From the NCBI GenBank assembly GCA_021790075.1, contig JAJYIN010000094.1:1-7936 (forward strand): a stretch of 7,936 nt of DNA, given 5' to 3'. The notes under the pieces were generated by a model. It saw only the letters and a list, made by a program, of their open reading frames with translations, had not been told where the DNA came from and made no database searches. Position numbers and translations under genes: made by a program. This document shows positions 1 to 4,903 of the stretch, piece by piece. Origin of the DNA: Actinomycetes bacterium. Its GTDB lineage: Bacteria > Actinomycetota > Thermoleophilia > BMS3ABIN01. The stretch's first letter is position 1; the number at the start of each line of letters is the position of its first letter.

Positions 1-27
1 CGGTATTTCAATCTGATGCCTCTTCAT
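1..27 (-). CDS. 5' end of an unidentified gene leaving the window
   Basis: Only nine codons are visible (MKRHQIEIP), read leftward from an ATG at 27-25, so the product cannot be named. The start is supported by its upstream signals. A GAGGAG Shine-Dalgarno sequence lies six bases before the ATG, and an extended -10 promoter lies about 37 bases before it. No in-frame stop occurs before the window edge. This may be an intact gene of the accessory region to the left. Confidence 0.5.
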
Positions 28-63
28 GATCGCTCCTCGCAACAGGATTAGACCCTGGACGAA

Positions 64-72
64 ATTATACCA
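64..72 (-). promoter_or_regulatory. Extended -10 promoter for the left-edge gene
   Basis: The minus strand reads TGGTATAAT, a perfect -10 hexamer with the TGn extension. No good -35 hexamer is visible 16-18 bases upstream, which fits an extended -10 promoter. Transcription would start near position 57 and give a leader of about 30 nt containing the GAGGAG ribosome binding site. Confidence 0.55.
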
Positions 73-104
73 TCAAGAGTTTTTTCATTCAGGCTTAAGT
101 GGAC

Positions 105-137
105 AGGAAACGTGCCTGCAGGGGACATACGTTTCCT
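105..137. repeat. Short inverted repeat, REP-like
   Basis: AGGAAACGT (105-113) and ACGTTTCCT (129-137) form a perfect 9-bp inverted repeat with a 15-base loop. The loop contains the 8-bp palindrome CCTGCAGG. The right arm overlaps the 25-bp repeat at 121-145 that recurs at 590-615. The arrangement resembles a REP-type hairpin; the family is not identified. Confidence 0.5.
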
Positions 138-145
138 ATGTTCCT
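121..145 (+). repeat. GGGGAC-headed repeat, copy 1
   Basis: This copy begins GGGGACATACGTTTCCTATG. It matches 590-615 in the same orientation with two mismatches and one single-base indel over about 25 positions. It also matches 3527-3546 in inverse orientation at 16 of 20 positions. It marks the left flank of the porB fragment. It is probably a scar or end of a small palindromic mobile element, by inference. Confidence 0.6.
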
Positions 146-205
146 GCATACGGTCCCTCTTAATCGATAAAGACCCGATTTTGCAAGGCTTCTGCTTCGC
201 TGAGG

Positions 206-565
206 TACTACTTCAAGGACCTGATGAACAAGGCCGAGAAGGCGTTCACGACTCCGGGCCCCGCGTTTCTCAATGTGATCTCTCCGTGCCCGCGCGGCTG
301 GCGGACCCCCGGCGACCAGACCATCGCCCTGGCCAAGGAAGCCGTACAGTCATGTTACTGGCCTCTATACGAAGTCGAGTACGGCAAATACAAGATCAAC
401 TACAAGCCCAAGGGCGACAAGAAGACTCCGGTCGCCGACTGGATGAAGAAGCAGGGCCGCTTCGCCCACCTGTTCAAGCCGGGCAACGAGGCGCTGCTCG
501 AGGACATCCAGGAGTACATCGACCGGAAGTGGGAAGAGCTGCTAAAGAAAGAAGAGTGCCTTTAG
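206..565 (+). pseudogene. porB: 5'-truncated pyruvate:ferredoxin oxidoreductase beta subunit
   Basis: The frame ending at 565 encodes the C-terminal third or so of a PorB-type beta subunit. It contains the family segment TPGPAFLNVISPCPRGW, followed by DQTIALAKEAVQS, WPLYEVEYGKYKI and PVADWMKKQGRFAHLF. Intact PorB oxidises pyruvate to acetyl-CoA and CO2, passes electrons to ferredoxin, and carries the thiamine diphosphate site, which lies in the missing N-terminal part. Recognisable similarity seems to begin near 206 (YYFKDLMNKAEKAF); before it is unrelated sequence, with an in-frame TAA at 161-163. An ATG at 224 has AAGGA four bases upstream, so a 113-residue peptide could be translated, but it could not be a working enzyme. 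GGGGAC-headed repeats flank it on both sides. The family call is secure; whether this is a biological remnant or an assembly join is not settled. Confidence 0.75.
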
Positions 566-570
566 GAGAC

Positions 571-590
571 GTTAGCGACAGTAAGCGACA
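571..590 (+). repeat. Tandem decamer pair
   Basis: GTTAGCGACA and GTAAGCGACA stand head to tail with one mismatch, between the porB stop codon and the right-hand GGGGAC-type repeat. Only two units are present, so they may be part of the inserted element. Confidence 0.5.
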
Positions 591-615
591 GGGACGTACG
601 TTTCCTTTGTTTCCT
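590..615 (+). repeat. GGGGAC-headed repeat, copy 2
   Basis: It reads AGGGACGTACGTTTCCTTTG and then a second TTTCC. It is nearly identical to copy 1 (121-145), in direct orientation 469 bases away, and contains the 8-bp palindrome ACGTACGT (594-601). The two copies bracket the porB fragment, so recombination between copies or element insertion may have produced the truncation. Confidence 0.6.
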
Positions 616-654
616 TATTGCTGATTCCGCTTGACGGTTATGCAGTTCTATTCG

Positions 655-682
655 GGCGGCCCTGACGGGCCGCCTTTTTTTT
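655..682 (+). terminator. Rho-independent terminator
   Basis: GGCGGCCC (655-662) pairs perfectly with GGGCCGCC (667-674) across a TGAC loop and is followed by eight T. This is a textbook intrinsic terminator for plus-strand transcripts. The only plus-strand gene before it is the porB fragment, so it may be the old terminator of a por operon. It would not terminate the convergent lipoprotein gene, because the other side of the stem lacks a T run. Confidence 0.88.
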
Positions 683-712
683 ATTCAGAGCCCGTTCCGC
701 AGGTTTTTCGCT

Positions 713-1324
713 TCAGCATGGCAATTCCGGATAACAAAATTGAGAGCTTGTCACATAAGTTTGATCTTTTTTTACTAAATGAAAGCGATAACGAAATCTC
801 TGGTTTTCGTATGGTTTATGTGTAGACGTGAAACCCTTTTGAACCCACAGTTCGGTTTGATAAGTGGTCGATCCGTCCGGATTTTCTTCGGTAATTTCCC
901 ACGTAGTTCCCCCAAACCCTATCGATGGCTCTTCTGGATATCCCGGGGGCCACTCGCCATCAATGTCGGTAGAAACATGCTCTAAAGCCACCCAAGATGA
1001 AGGCTTATCTTTCTTTACCGTAATGGTATAACGGTATGTCATCATGGAACCAGTGGCTTCTCCAATCAACTCAGCCTTTTGGCTAACGATCCAGGGATCT
1101 GTGACAGATGTTGCGGTTGATTGAGTTCTTCCCATGTCGTTAGCTCTCGCTATCTCCATAGCTTTGCTACGTGCTTCTTGTCCAGCTTGAGTGATCGCTT
1201 TATTCATTACTTCATAAGAATCAGCCTTCGTCGATGCTGAGTCGCCATTGCTGGAGCATGAAGCGATGGCCAAAGCTGCCATAAGGCTGACAGCGACAAT
1301 TAATCCCTTTAACCAATATTTCAT
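713..1324 (-). CDS. Putative secreted lipoprotein, function unknown
   Basis: The product has 203 residues and I do not recognise the family. The N-terminus is a type II signal peptide: Lys2 and Lys6, a hydrophobic stretch over residues 8-21, then the lipobox I-A-S-C with the acylated cysteine at Cys23. Export and membrane anchoring on the outer face are therefore expected. A Ser/Asp-rich linker follows, then a mostly hydrophilic domain rich in Tyr, Trp and Thr that looks beta-structured. Two late cysteines (197 and 203, the last residue) could form a disulfide. GGGA lies nine bases before the ATG. Base composition is visibly more AT-rich than in lysC or asd, suggesting recent acquisition. A candidate promoter with a nine-G tract lies about 90 bases upstream. 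Confidence 0.75.
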   Translation of the reverse strand: MKYWLKGLIVAVSLMAALAIASCSSNGDSASTKADSYEVMNKAITQAGQEARSKAMEIARANDMGRTQSTATSVTDPWIVSQKAELIGEATGSMMTYRYTITVKKDKPSSWVALEHVSTDIDGEWPPGYPEEPSIGFGGTTWEITEENPDGSTTYQTELWVQKGFTSTHKPYENQRFRYRFHLVKKDQTYVTSSQFCYPELPC

Positions 1325-1388
1325 TTCACGTCCCTGGATTGAGGTTGTTGAAAATCTAGACTACTTTTTTGTCCGCCCGTTTTAGACG

Positions 1389-1400
1389 TTTCATATGAAA
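1389..1400. promoter_or_regulatory. 12-bp perfect palindrome, possible operator
   Basis: TTTCATATGAAA is a perfect palindrome in the leader of the lipoprotein gene, about 12 bases after the candidate -10 element and 65 bases before the ATG. Its position just after the predicted transcription start would suit a repressor site. No regulator for it is known. Confidence 0.35.
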
Positions 1401-1411
1401 AGTGTCATCGA

Positions 1412-1439
1412 ATGCTACCCCCCCCCGACATTTTGTCAA
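1412..1439 (-). promoter_or_regulatory. Candidate lipoprotein promoter with a G9 spacer tract
   Basis: On the minus strand a perfect -35 TTGACA (1439-1434) is followed by a 16-base spacer and TAGCAT (1417-1412, four of six -10 matches). The spacer ends in nine consecutive G (1426-1418). Transcription would start near 1405, giving a leader of about 80 nt. Strand slippage in the G tract would change the spacer length; ten G would give the optimal 17 bases. The hexamers and tract are seen; promoter function is inferred. Confidence 0.45.
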
Positions 1440-1472
1440 TATGGAATGATTTGAGAATGAAGTAACGGCGGG

Positions 1473-1502
1473 AAGTTCCGGGACGGATGTCACCGTGAAC
1501 TT
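1473..1502. other. Imperfect hairpin in the lipoprotein/ATPase gap
   Basis: AAGTTC (1473-1478) pairs with GAACTT (1497-1502), and inside it ACGG (1483-1486) pairs with CCGT (1493-1496), leaving CGGG bulged on one side. On the plus strand it is followed by TTTCTTTG, but no plus-strand gene precedes it. It is 16 bases beyond the stop codon of the ATPase gene, where it might slow leftward transcription or protect the 3' end. Weakly supported. Confidence 0.25.
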
Positions 1503-1517
1503 TTTCTTTGATACGAA

Positions 1518-2708
1518 CTAGGGTTTGATTTTATTCAGCTGGCTGGCTAGCGATGGCAGTGAGATTGCCTGGATATCATCGCCCAGGGGATATGTTTCGT
1601 CCCCCGGGTAAACAACAAACTTGCGTGCGGGGTCCAGATCTGCGCACGCTGAGTGAAACCCTCGCTCGACACGTGGAGTCAGGCTGCGTTTTACCTCGAT
1701 AGCCCATTGCTTGCCGTTTGGGAAGTTCAACACCAGGTCGATCTCCGCGCCACCGCTGGACCGGTAAAAATATCCATCCGCGCCACCAGGTGAAACAGCC
1801 AGCAGATTTTCAATGACGAAACCTTCCCAGCTTGCCCCCACGATCGGATGAGAAAGCAATGCCTCCCTGTCACTGATTCCCAGCAAGCAATGAACGAGGC
1901 CGCTGTCGCGAACATAAACCTTGGGGGATTTCACCAGCCGTTTGCCAACATTGGCGCGCCAGGGAGGCAGCCTTCGGACAAGCAGCAGATCGACGAGCAA
2001 GTCGATGTAGGAGGCGGCGGTTTTGGCGTCTACTCCGAGGCTGCGTGCCAGCTGGGCGATGTTGATTAGCCCGCCCTGGCCGTGAGCAAGCATGGTCCAG
2101 AAACGGCGCAGGGTCTCCGCTATGCGAGGGCCGAACTGGGGAATATCCCGTTCCAGGTAGGTGCGGATGAAATCCTGCCGCCAGCGGAGGCTCACGGCAT
2201 CATTGGAGGCGAGAAAACTCTCCGGGAAACCGCCACGGAGCCAGAGCCGGTCTGGCACACCTGCCGCTGCCGTCTTTTCCCTCGCTCCTGTTTCCAGCAC
2301 ATCGAAGGGAGAAAGCTCCAGATAGCTGACCCGGCCGGCGAGTGTTTCGCCTGACTGCTTGAGCAGGTCCAGGGAAGCCGAACCCAGTAGCAGGTAAAGG
2401 CCATTGCGCCTTCCTTTTCGTCGAGCGCGATCGATCAAACCGCGCAGTACGGGGAACAGCCCCGGTGTGCGGTGGATTTCGTCCAAGATGACCAACTGCT
2501 CGAGATGGTCGGCCAGATACAGTTCTGGCTCTGAGAGCTTTGCGAGGTCCTGCTCGGATTCCAGATCCAGATAAATTGCCCGGTCCTTCTTTTCCAGGGA
2601 CAACGCCAGCGTTGTTTTTCCCACCTGCCGCGGACCTAGCAGCACCACGGCGGGGGTTTCCCGCAGCCGCTGTTTCAATATTGGGCGAATTCGACGCTTA
2701 ATCATCAT
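1518..2708 (-). CDS. AAA ATPase with DUF4143 (COG1373-type)
   Basis: A 396-residue predicted ATPase. Residues 15-135 form the AAA_14 ATP-binding domain, with Walker A GPRQVGKT (25-32), Walker B LVILDEI (72-78) and a sensor-like GSAS (109-112). RGGFPES (158-164) and RTYLERDIPQFG (182-193) are typical of the family. The C-terminal DUF4143 part contains WEGFVIENLL (294-303) and a PD-(D/E)xK-nuclease-like arrangement: Asp324 in AEIDLV, then Glu338-x-Lys340 in IEVK. The key residues look intact and the length is normal. The biochemical role of this widespread accessory family is unknown. The gene follows the RelE toxin by 35 bases but has its own probable promoter. No Shine-Dalgarno sequence precedes the start; Met2 is an equally possible start. 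Confidence 0.88.
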   Translation of the reverse strand: MMIKRRIRPILKQRLRETPAVVLLGPRQVGKTTLALSLEKKDRAIYLDLESEQDLAKLSEPELYLADHLEQLVILDEIHRTPGLFPVLRGLIDRARRKGRRNGLYLLLGSASLDLLKQSGETLAGRVSYLELSPFDVLETGAREKTAAAGVPDRLWLRGGFPESFLASNDAVSLRWRQDFIRTYLERDIPQFGPRIAETLRRFWTMLAHGQGGLINIAQLARSLGVDAKTAASYIDLLVDLLLVRRLPPWRANVGKRLVKSPKVYVRDSGLVHCLLGISDREALLSHPIVGASWEGFVIENLLAVSPGGADGYFYRSSGGAEIDLVLNFPNGKQWAIEVKRSLTPRVERGFHSACADLDPARKFVVYPGDETYPLGDDIQAISLPSLASQLNKIKP

Positions 2709-2712
2709 TGTA

Positions 2713-2741
2713 ATTATGGAATACTATTCCGTTAATTGCAA
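2713..2741 (-). promoter_or_regulatory. Probable leaderless promoter of the ATPase gene, with a palindrome in the spacer
   Basis: On the minus strand, TTGCAA (2741-2736, four of six -35 matches), a 17-base spacer and CATAAT (2718-2713, five of six) form a promoter. Transcription would begin at or within two bases of the ATG at 2708. This agrees with the lack of a ribosome binding site. The spacer contains most of GGAATACTATTCC (2718-2730), a palindrome with 6-bp arms around one base, which could be a repressor site. The -35 lies just downstream of the toxin stop codon. Confidence 0.5.
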
Positions 2742-2743
2742 TG

Positions 2744-3064
2744 TTATTTATGGCCGTAGCGCGTTTCTCGGCCTTTCTGCCTGTTCCTTGCCTTTTTGTA
2801 GACAGCAAGCTTCTCCCGCTTACCGACGGCAATCACGAGCACGCAGATTTTCTTGTCCTGGACCTCATACACGAGCCGGTAGCCAGAAGCGCGCAACTTG
2901 ATCTTGTAATGATTTGGGAAACCGCTCAGCTGACTGGCTGGAACATACGGATTTTCAAGGCGCTCCGCCAGTTTCTTTTTGAATTGCAGCTGGACTGGGC
3001 GGTCCAGCTTCTTCCATTCCCTGAGCGCAGTGGGAAGGAACTGGAGCCGGTAGCTAGAGCTCAT
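2744..3064 (-). CDS. relE: RelE-family mRNA interferase toxin
   Basis: A 106-residue protein close in layout to Escherichia coli RelE: LREWKKLDRPVQLQFKKKL, then a loop, HYKIKLRASGYRLVYEV and VLVIAVGKREKLAVYKKA. The RelE catalytic residues Lys52, Lys54, Arg61, Arg81 and Tyr87 appear as Lys54, Lys56, Arg63, Arg83 and Tyr89, so activity is expected. RelE toxins enter the ribosomal A site and cut mRNA, halting translation until the antitoxin is replenished. The toxin start lies inside the antitoxin gene (11-nt overlap) with no strong Shine-Dalgarno sequence of its own, which implies translational coupling. A basic tail after residue 90 extends past the E. coli protein. The family call is secure; the target sequence is unknown. 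Confidence 0.93.
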   Translation of the reverse strand: MSSSYRLQFLPTALREWKKLDRPVQLQFKKKLAERLENPYVPASQLSGFPNHYKIKLRASGYRLVYEVQDKKICVLVIAVGKREKLAVYKKARNRQKGRETRYGHK

Positions 3065-3305
3065 CGATGTCGACTACGACGGCCTCTATCTTTTCATGCT
3101 GCCGCTCCCTGACGATCTGGCCGAGCTGATAGTCTTCGAGCCTTTCCATTATCATTTCGTACGTGTCAGCAGGAATCAGGTAGGCGGTTGGAGTGTTGTG
3201 ATTGAGAATCGCGACCGGCTCGCCTTCTGATTTCTCGATCAGGGCGCTTGGATTTTTCTTCAATTCCGAAATGCTGGCCGAGCAGTTGGCAAGAACGGAT
3301 TTCAT
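3054..3305 (-). CDS. relB: Phd/YefM-type antitoxin of the RelE pair
   Basis: An 83-residue antitoxin. Residues 5-55 (ANCSASISELKKNP, then EPVAILNHNTPTAYLIP and DTYEMIMERLED) match the Phd/YefM fold, which dimerises and binds DNA. The charged, probably flexible C-terminus, ending VVVDIDEL, would wrap around and inhibit RelE. This is the Phd-like antitoxin commonly paired with RelE, not the ribbon-helix-helix RelB of E. coli, so the symbol is nominal. The start is fixed by TGAGGTG five bases before the ATG. The toxin-antitoxin complex normally represses its own promoter, and adjacent direct repeats between the promoter and this gene are suitable operator sites. Confidence 0.92.
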   Translation of the reverse strand: MKSVLANCSASISELKKNPSALIEKSEGEPVAILNHNTPTAYLIPADTYEMIMERLEDYQLGQIVRERQHEKIEAVVVDIDEL

Positions 3306-3318
3306 TATTTCACCTCAA

Positions 3319-3341
3319 ATAATCTGGTCATAATTTCGGTC
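3319..3341 (-). promoter_or_regulatory. Tandem direct repeat, candidate toxin-antitoxin operator
   Basis: On the minus strand GACCGAAATTAT (3341-3330) is followed at once by GACCAGATTAT (3329-3319). The two differ by one substitution and one missing base. They lie between the -10 element and the Shine-Dalgarno sequence of the antitoxin gene, where antitoxin or complex binding would block transcription. The repeats are seen; operator function is inferred from how such modules are generally autoregulated. Confidence 0.4.
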
Positions 3342-3343
3342 TT

Positions 3344-3373
3344 ATTTTATCACTGCTTTAATACCTGATTCAA
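3344..3373 (-). promoter_or_regulatory. Promoter of the antitoxin-toxin operon
   Basis: On the minus strand TTGAAT (3373-3368), an 18-base spacer and TAAAAT (3349-3344) form a sigma-70-type promoter. The -10 has the TGn extension (TGATAAAAT). The predicted start near 3337 leaves a leader of about 30 nt that includes the tandem repeat and the ribosome binding site. Confidence 0.55.
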
Positions 3374-3510
3374 GTGCCTTTGCTCTTGCTCAGCTTCTTC
3401 CCGAATTTGACCGGAGAAGACATCGGAAAGATTGAAGTTCCCCCGATTTTATCTTCCTGGGAGACATCGAGCGAATTCTTGCCAGCGTCCGTGCCGTTTA
3501 CGTAACGCCA
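3370..3510 (-). other. Gap before lysC; possible decayed 3' coding end
   Basis: The 250 bases between the antitoxin and lysC hold no intact gene. One minus-strand frame from about 3495 to the TGA at 3370-3372 reads like the end of a protein (NGTDAGKNSLDVSQEDKIGG, later VKFGKKLSKSKGT), with plausible codon use. Continuing that frame upstream runs through the lysC promoter and gene in antisense, so no intact gene fits. It may be a remnant cut off by the insertion at 3527-3546, or chance. Confidence 0.2.
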
Positions 3511-3526
3511 AGATCGGAAACAGGTA

Positions 3527-3546
3527 GTTAGGAAAAGTCTGTCCCC
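3527..3546 (-). repeat. GGGGAC-headed repeat, copy 3 (inverted)
   Basis: The minus strand reads GGGGACAGACTTTTCCTAAC and matches copy 1 at 16 of 20 positions. It ends three bases before the extended -10 of lysC, so it occupies the position where the lysC -35 would be. It probably belongs to the same family as the repeats around the porB fragment. Confidence 0.55.
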
Positions 3547-3548
3547 AT

Positions 3549-3557
3549 TGTTAGAAT
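3549..3557 (+). promoter_or_regulatory. Extended -10 promoter of lysC, leaderless
   Basis: TGTTAGAAT is an extended -10 element (TAGAAT, five of six). Its last base is eight positions before the A of the lysC ATG, so the transcript would begin at the start codon. This fits the absence of any Shine-Dalgarno sequence. No convincing -35 is present; that position is occupied by the inverted GGGGAC-headed repeat. Confidence 0.5.
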
Positions 3558-3564
3558 CTGCATC

Positions 3565-4779
3565 ATGCCCATAATCGTACAAAAATACGGCGGCACCTCC
3601 GTGAGAGACACCGGACGCATCAAGAATGTGGCGCGGCGGCTGTGCGCGGCGCAGGATGAGGGCTACCAGGTGGTGGCCGTGGTCAGCGCCATGGGCGATA
3701 GCACCGACGAGCTCATGCAGATGGCGCATCAGATATCCGCCGAGCCGCCCGAGCGCGAGCTGGACATGCTGCTGTCGACTGGCGAGCGGGTCAGCGTGGC
3801 CCTGCTGGCCATGGCCATTTACGAGCTGGGGCATACGGCCATCTCCCTGAGCGGCAATCAGGCGGGCATCCAGACTAACACGATGCACACCAGGGCGCGG
3901 ATCACAGCGGTGAGAACCCGCCGGTTAAGGGAAGAGCTTGATAGTGGTAAGATTGTCCTTGTCGCTGGTTTCCAGGGCGTTTCGCCCGATGAGGACATCA
4001 CCACCCTGGGACGGGGCGGTTCCGATACGACCGCGGTGGCCCTGGCCGCCGCCCTAAAGGCGGAAGTATGCGAGATTTACACGGACGTGGACGGCGTCTA
4101 CACCGCCGACCCCAACGTGGCTCCCGGAGCCCGCAAGCTGGACGCGGTCTCATACGGGGAGATGCTGGAGATGGCGGCAACCGGCGCGGAAGTGCTGATG
4201 CTGCGGTCGGTGGAATATGCCCAGAAATACAAGGTGCACCTCAAGGTGCTCAGCAGTTTTTCCAACCAGCCCGGCACCTGGGTCAGAGAGGAAGATGAGA
4301 AGATGGAAAAAGCCGTCGTCAGCGGCGTCACACATACCACGGACGAGTCCAAGCTCACCCTGCTGAGGGTGCCGGACCGGCCCGGCGTTGCCGCCACGGT
4401 CTTCGGCGCCCTGGCGGAGCGGAACGTCAATGTCGACATGATCATCCAGAACGTCAGCGAGCAGGGCACCACGGACATCTCTTTCACGGTGACGCAATCA
4501 GATCTGCCGGCGGCGCAGCAGGCGCTGGACATTATCACGGACGAGCTGGGCGTCGCCTACGTCATCGGCGGCCAGATGGGGAAGGTTTCCATCATCGGCG
4601 CCGGAATGAAGAGCTACCCCGGCGTCGCCGCCAAGATGTTCAAGACGCTGGCGGATGAAGGCATCAACATCGAGATGATCAGCACCTCGTCGATCAAGGT
4701 TTCCTGCGTCATCGAACGGGACCGGGTGGAAGAGGCGGTCCGGGCGCTGCACCAGGCTTTCAGTCTGGACGAGGAATGA
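3565..4779 (+). CDS. lysC: Aspartate kinase (alpha subunit)
   Basis: A 404-residue aspartokinase that phosphorylates L-aspartate to 4-phospho-L-aspartate, the committed step toward lysine, diaminopimelate, threonine and methionine. The amino acid kinase domain fills residues 1-240: KYGGTSV (7-13), STGERVSVALL (71-81), GRGGSDTTAV (149-158) and TDVDGVYTADP (173-183). Two ACT domains follow, about 264-325 (with QNVSEQGTTDISFTV) and 340-400 (with GAGMKSYPGVAAKMF). This layout matches the short, lysine- or lysine-plus-threonine-regulated class (Corynebacterium LysC, Bacillus aspartokinase II) and not the bifunctional ThrA type. MPIIVQKYGGTSV aligns with family starts, so the ATG is right despite having no ribosome binding site. 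The stop is two bases before the long inverted-repeat element, and asd follows. Confidence 0.97.
   Translation: MPIIVQKYGGTSVRDTGRIKNVARRLCAAQDEGYQVVAVVSAMGDSTDELMQMAHQISAEPPERELDMLLSTGERVSVALLAMAIYELGHTAISLSGNQAGIQTNTMHTRARITAVRTRRLREELDSGKIVLVAGFQGVSPDEDITTLGRGGSDTTAVALAAALKAEVCEIYTDVDGVYTADPNVAPGARKLDAVSYGEMLEMAATGAEVLMLRSVEYAQKYKVHLKVLSSFSNQPGTWVREEDEKMEKAVVSGVTHTTDESKLTLLRVPDRPGVAATVFGALAERNVNVDMIIQNVSEQGTTDISFTVTQSDLPAAQQALDIITDELGVAYVIGGQMGKVSIIGAGMKSYPGVAAKMFKTLADEGINIEMISTSSIKVSCVIERDRVEEAVRALHQAFSLDEE
4303..4779 (+). CDS. lysC: Internal in-frame start: LysC beta (regulatory) subunit
   Basis: Codon 247 of lysC is an ATG (4303-4305) preceded by GAGGA at 4288-4292, ten bases upstream, in a purine-rich stretch. 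Translation from it would give a 158-residue protein containing just the two ACT domains. In Bacillus subtilis aspartokinase II and Corynebacterium LysC, the beta subunit of the alpha2-beta2 enzyme is made this way, from a start near residue 250. The equivalent position and visible ribosome binding site make the same arrangement likely here. Use of the start is inferred. Confidence 0.6.
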   Translation: MEKAVVSGVTHTTDESKLTLLRVPDRPGVAATVFGALAERNVNVDMIIQNVSEQGTTDISFTVTQSDLPAAQQALDIITDELGVAYVIGGQMGKVSIIGAGMKSYPGVAAKMFKTLADEGINIEMISTSSIKVSCVIERDRVEEAVRALHQAFSLDEE

Positions 4780-4781
4780 TG

Positions 4782-4890
4782 ACTCGGGGACACCATACTA
4801 TTTATTTGCAGGCGTTTTGCAGAATGTCATTTCGGACTTGCGCCCCCTTTTGCAAAATGCCTGCAAATAAATAGTATGGTGTCCCCGAGT
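4782..4890. mobile_element. 109-bp MITE- or REP-like element with 40-bp inverted arms
   Basis: The arms 4782-4821 and 4851-4890 are reverse complements with one mismatch (G4814 against T4858, which is a G-U pair in RNA). They enclose a 29-base loop. The outer ends read ACTCGGGGACACC and GGTGTCCCCGAGT, sharing the GGGGAC head of the other repeats here. The element encodes nothing and fills the lysC-asd gap. The transcript would fold into a 40-bp hairpin followed by five T/U (4890-4894), which could partly terminate transcription or be cut by RNase III. Mobility is inferred from structure; no clear target duplication is visible. Confidence 0.7.
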
Positions 4891-4903
4891 TTTTCGAATC
4901 GAT

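Noticed and set aside
112..624. 170-codon plus-strand frame overlapping the porB fragment
   Set aside because: It is an out-of-frame reading of the porB segment and the repeats; composition is Arg/Gly/Pro-biased with no motif, while the other frame gives a clear PorB C-terminus.
3370..3888. 172-codon minus-strand frame
   Set aside because: Its first half is antisense to lysC and low in protein-like character. Only the last part outside lysC was kept, as a doubtful remnant.
4098..4752. Long minus-strand frames opposite lysC
   Set aside because: They are antisense shadows of a well-supported GC-rich gene, without ribosome binding sites or family motifs.
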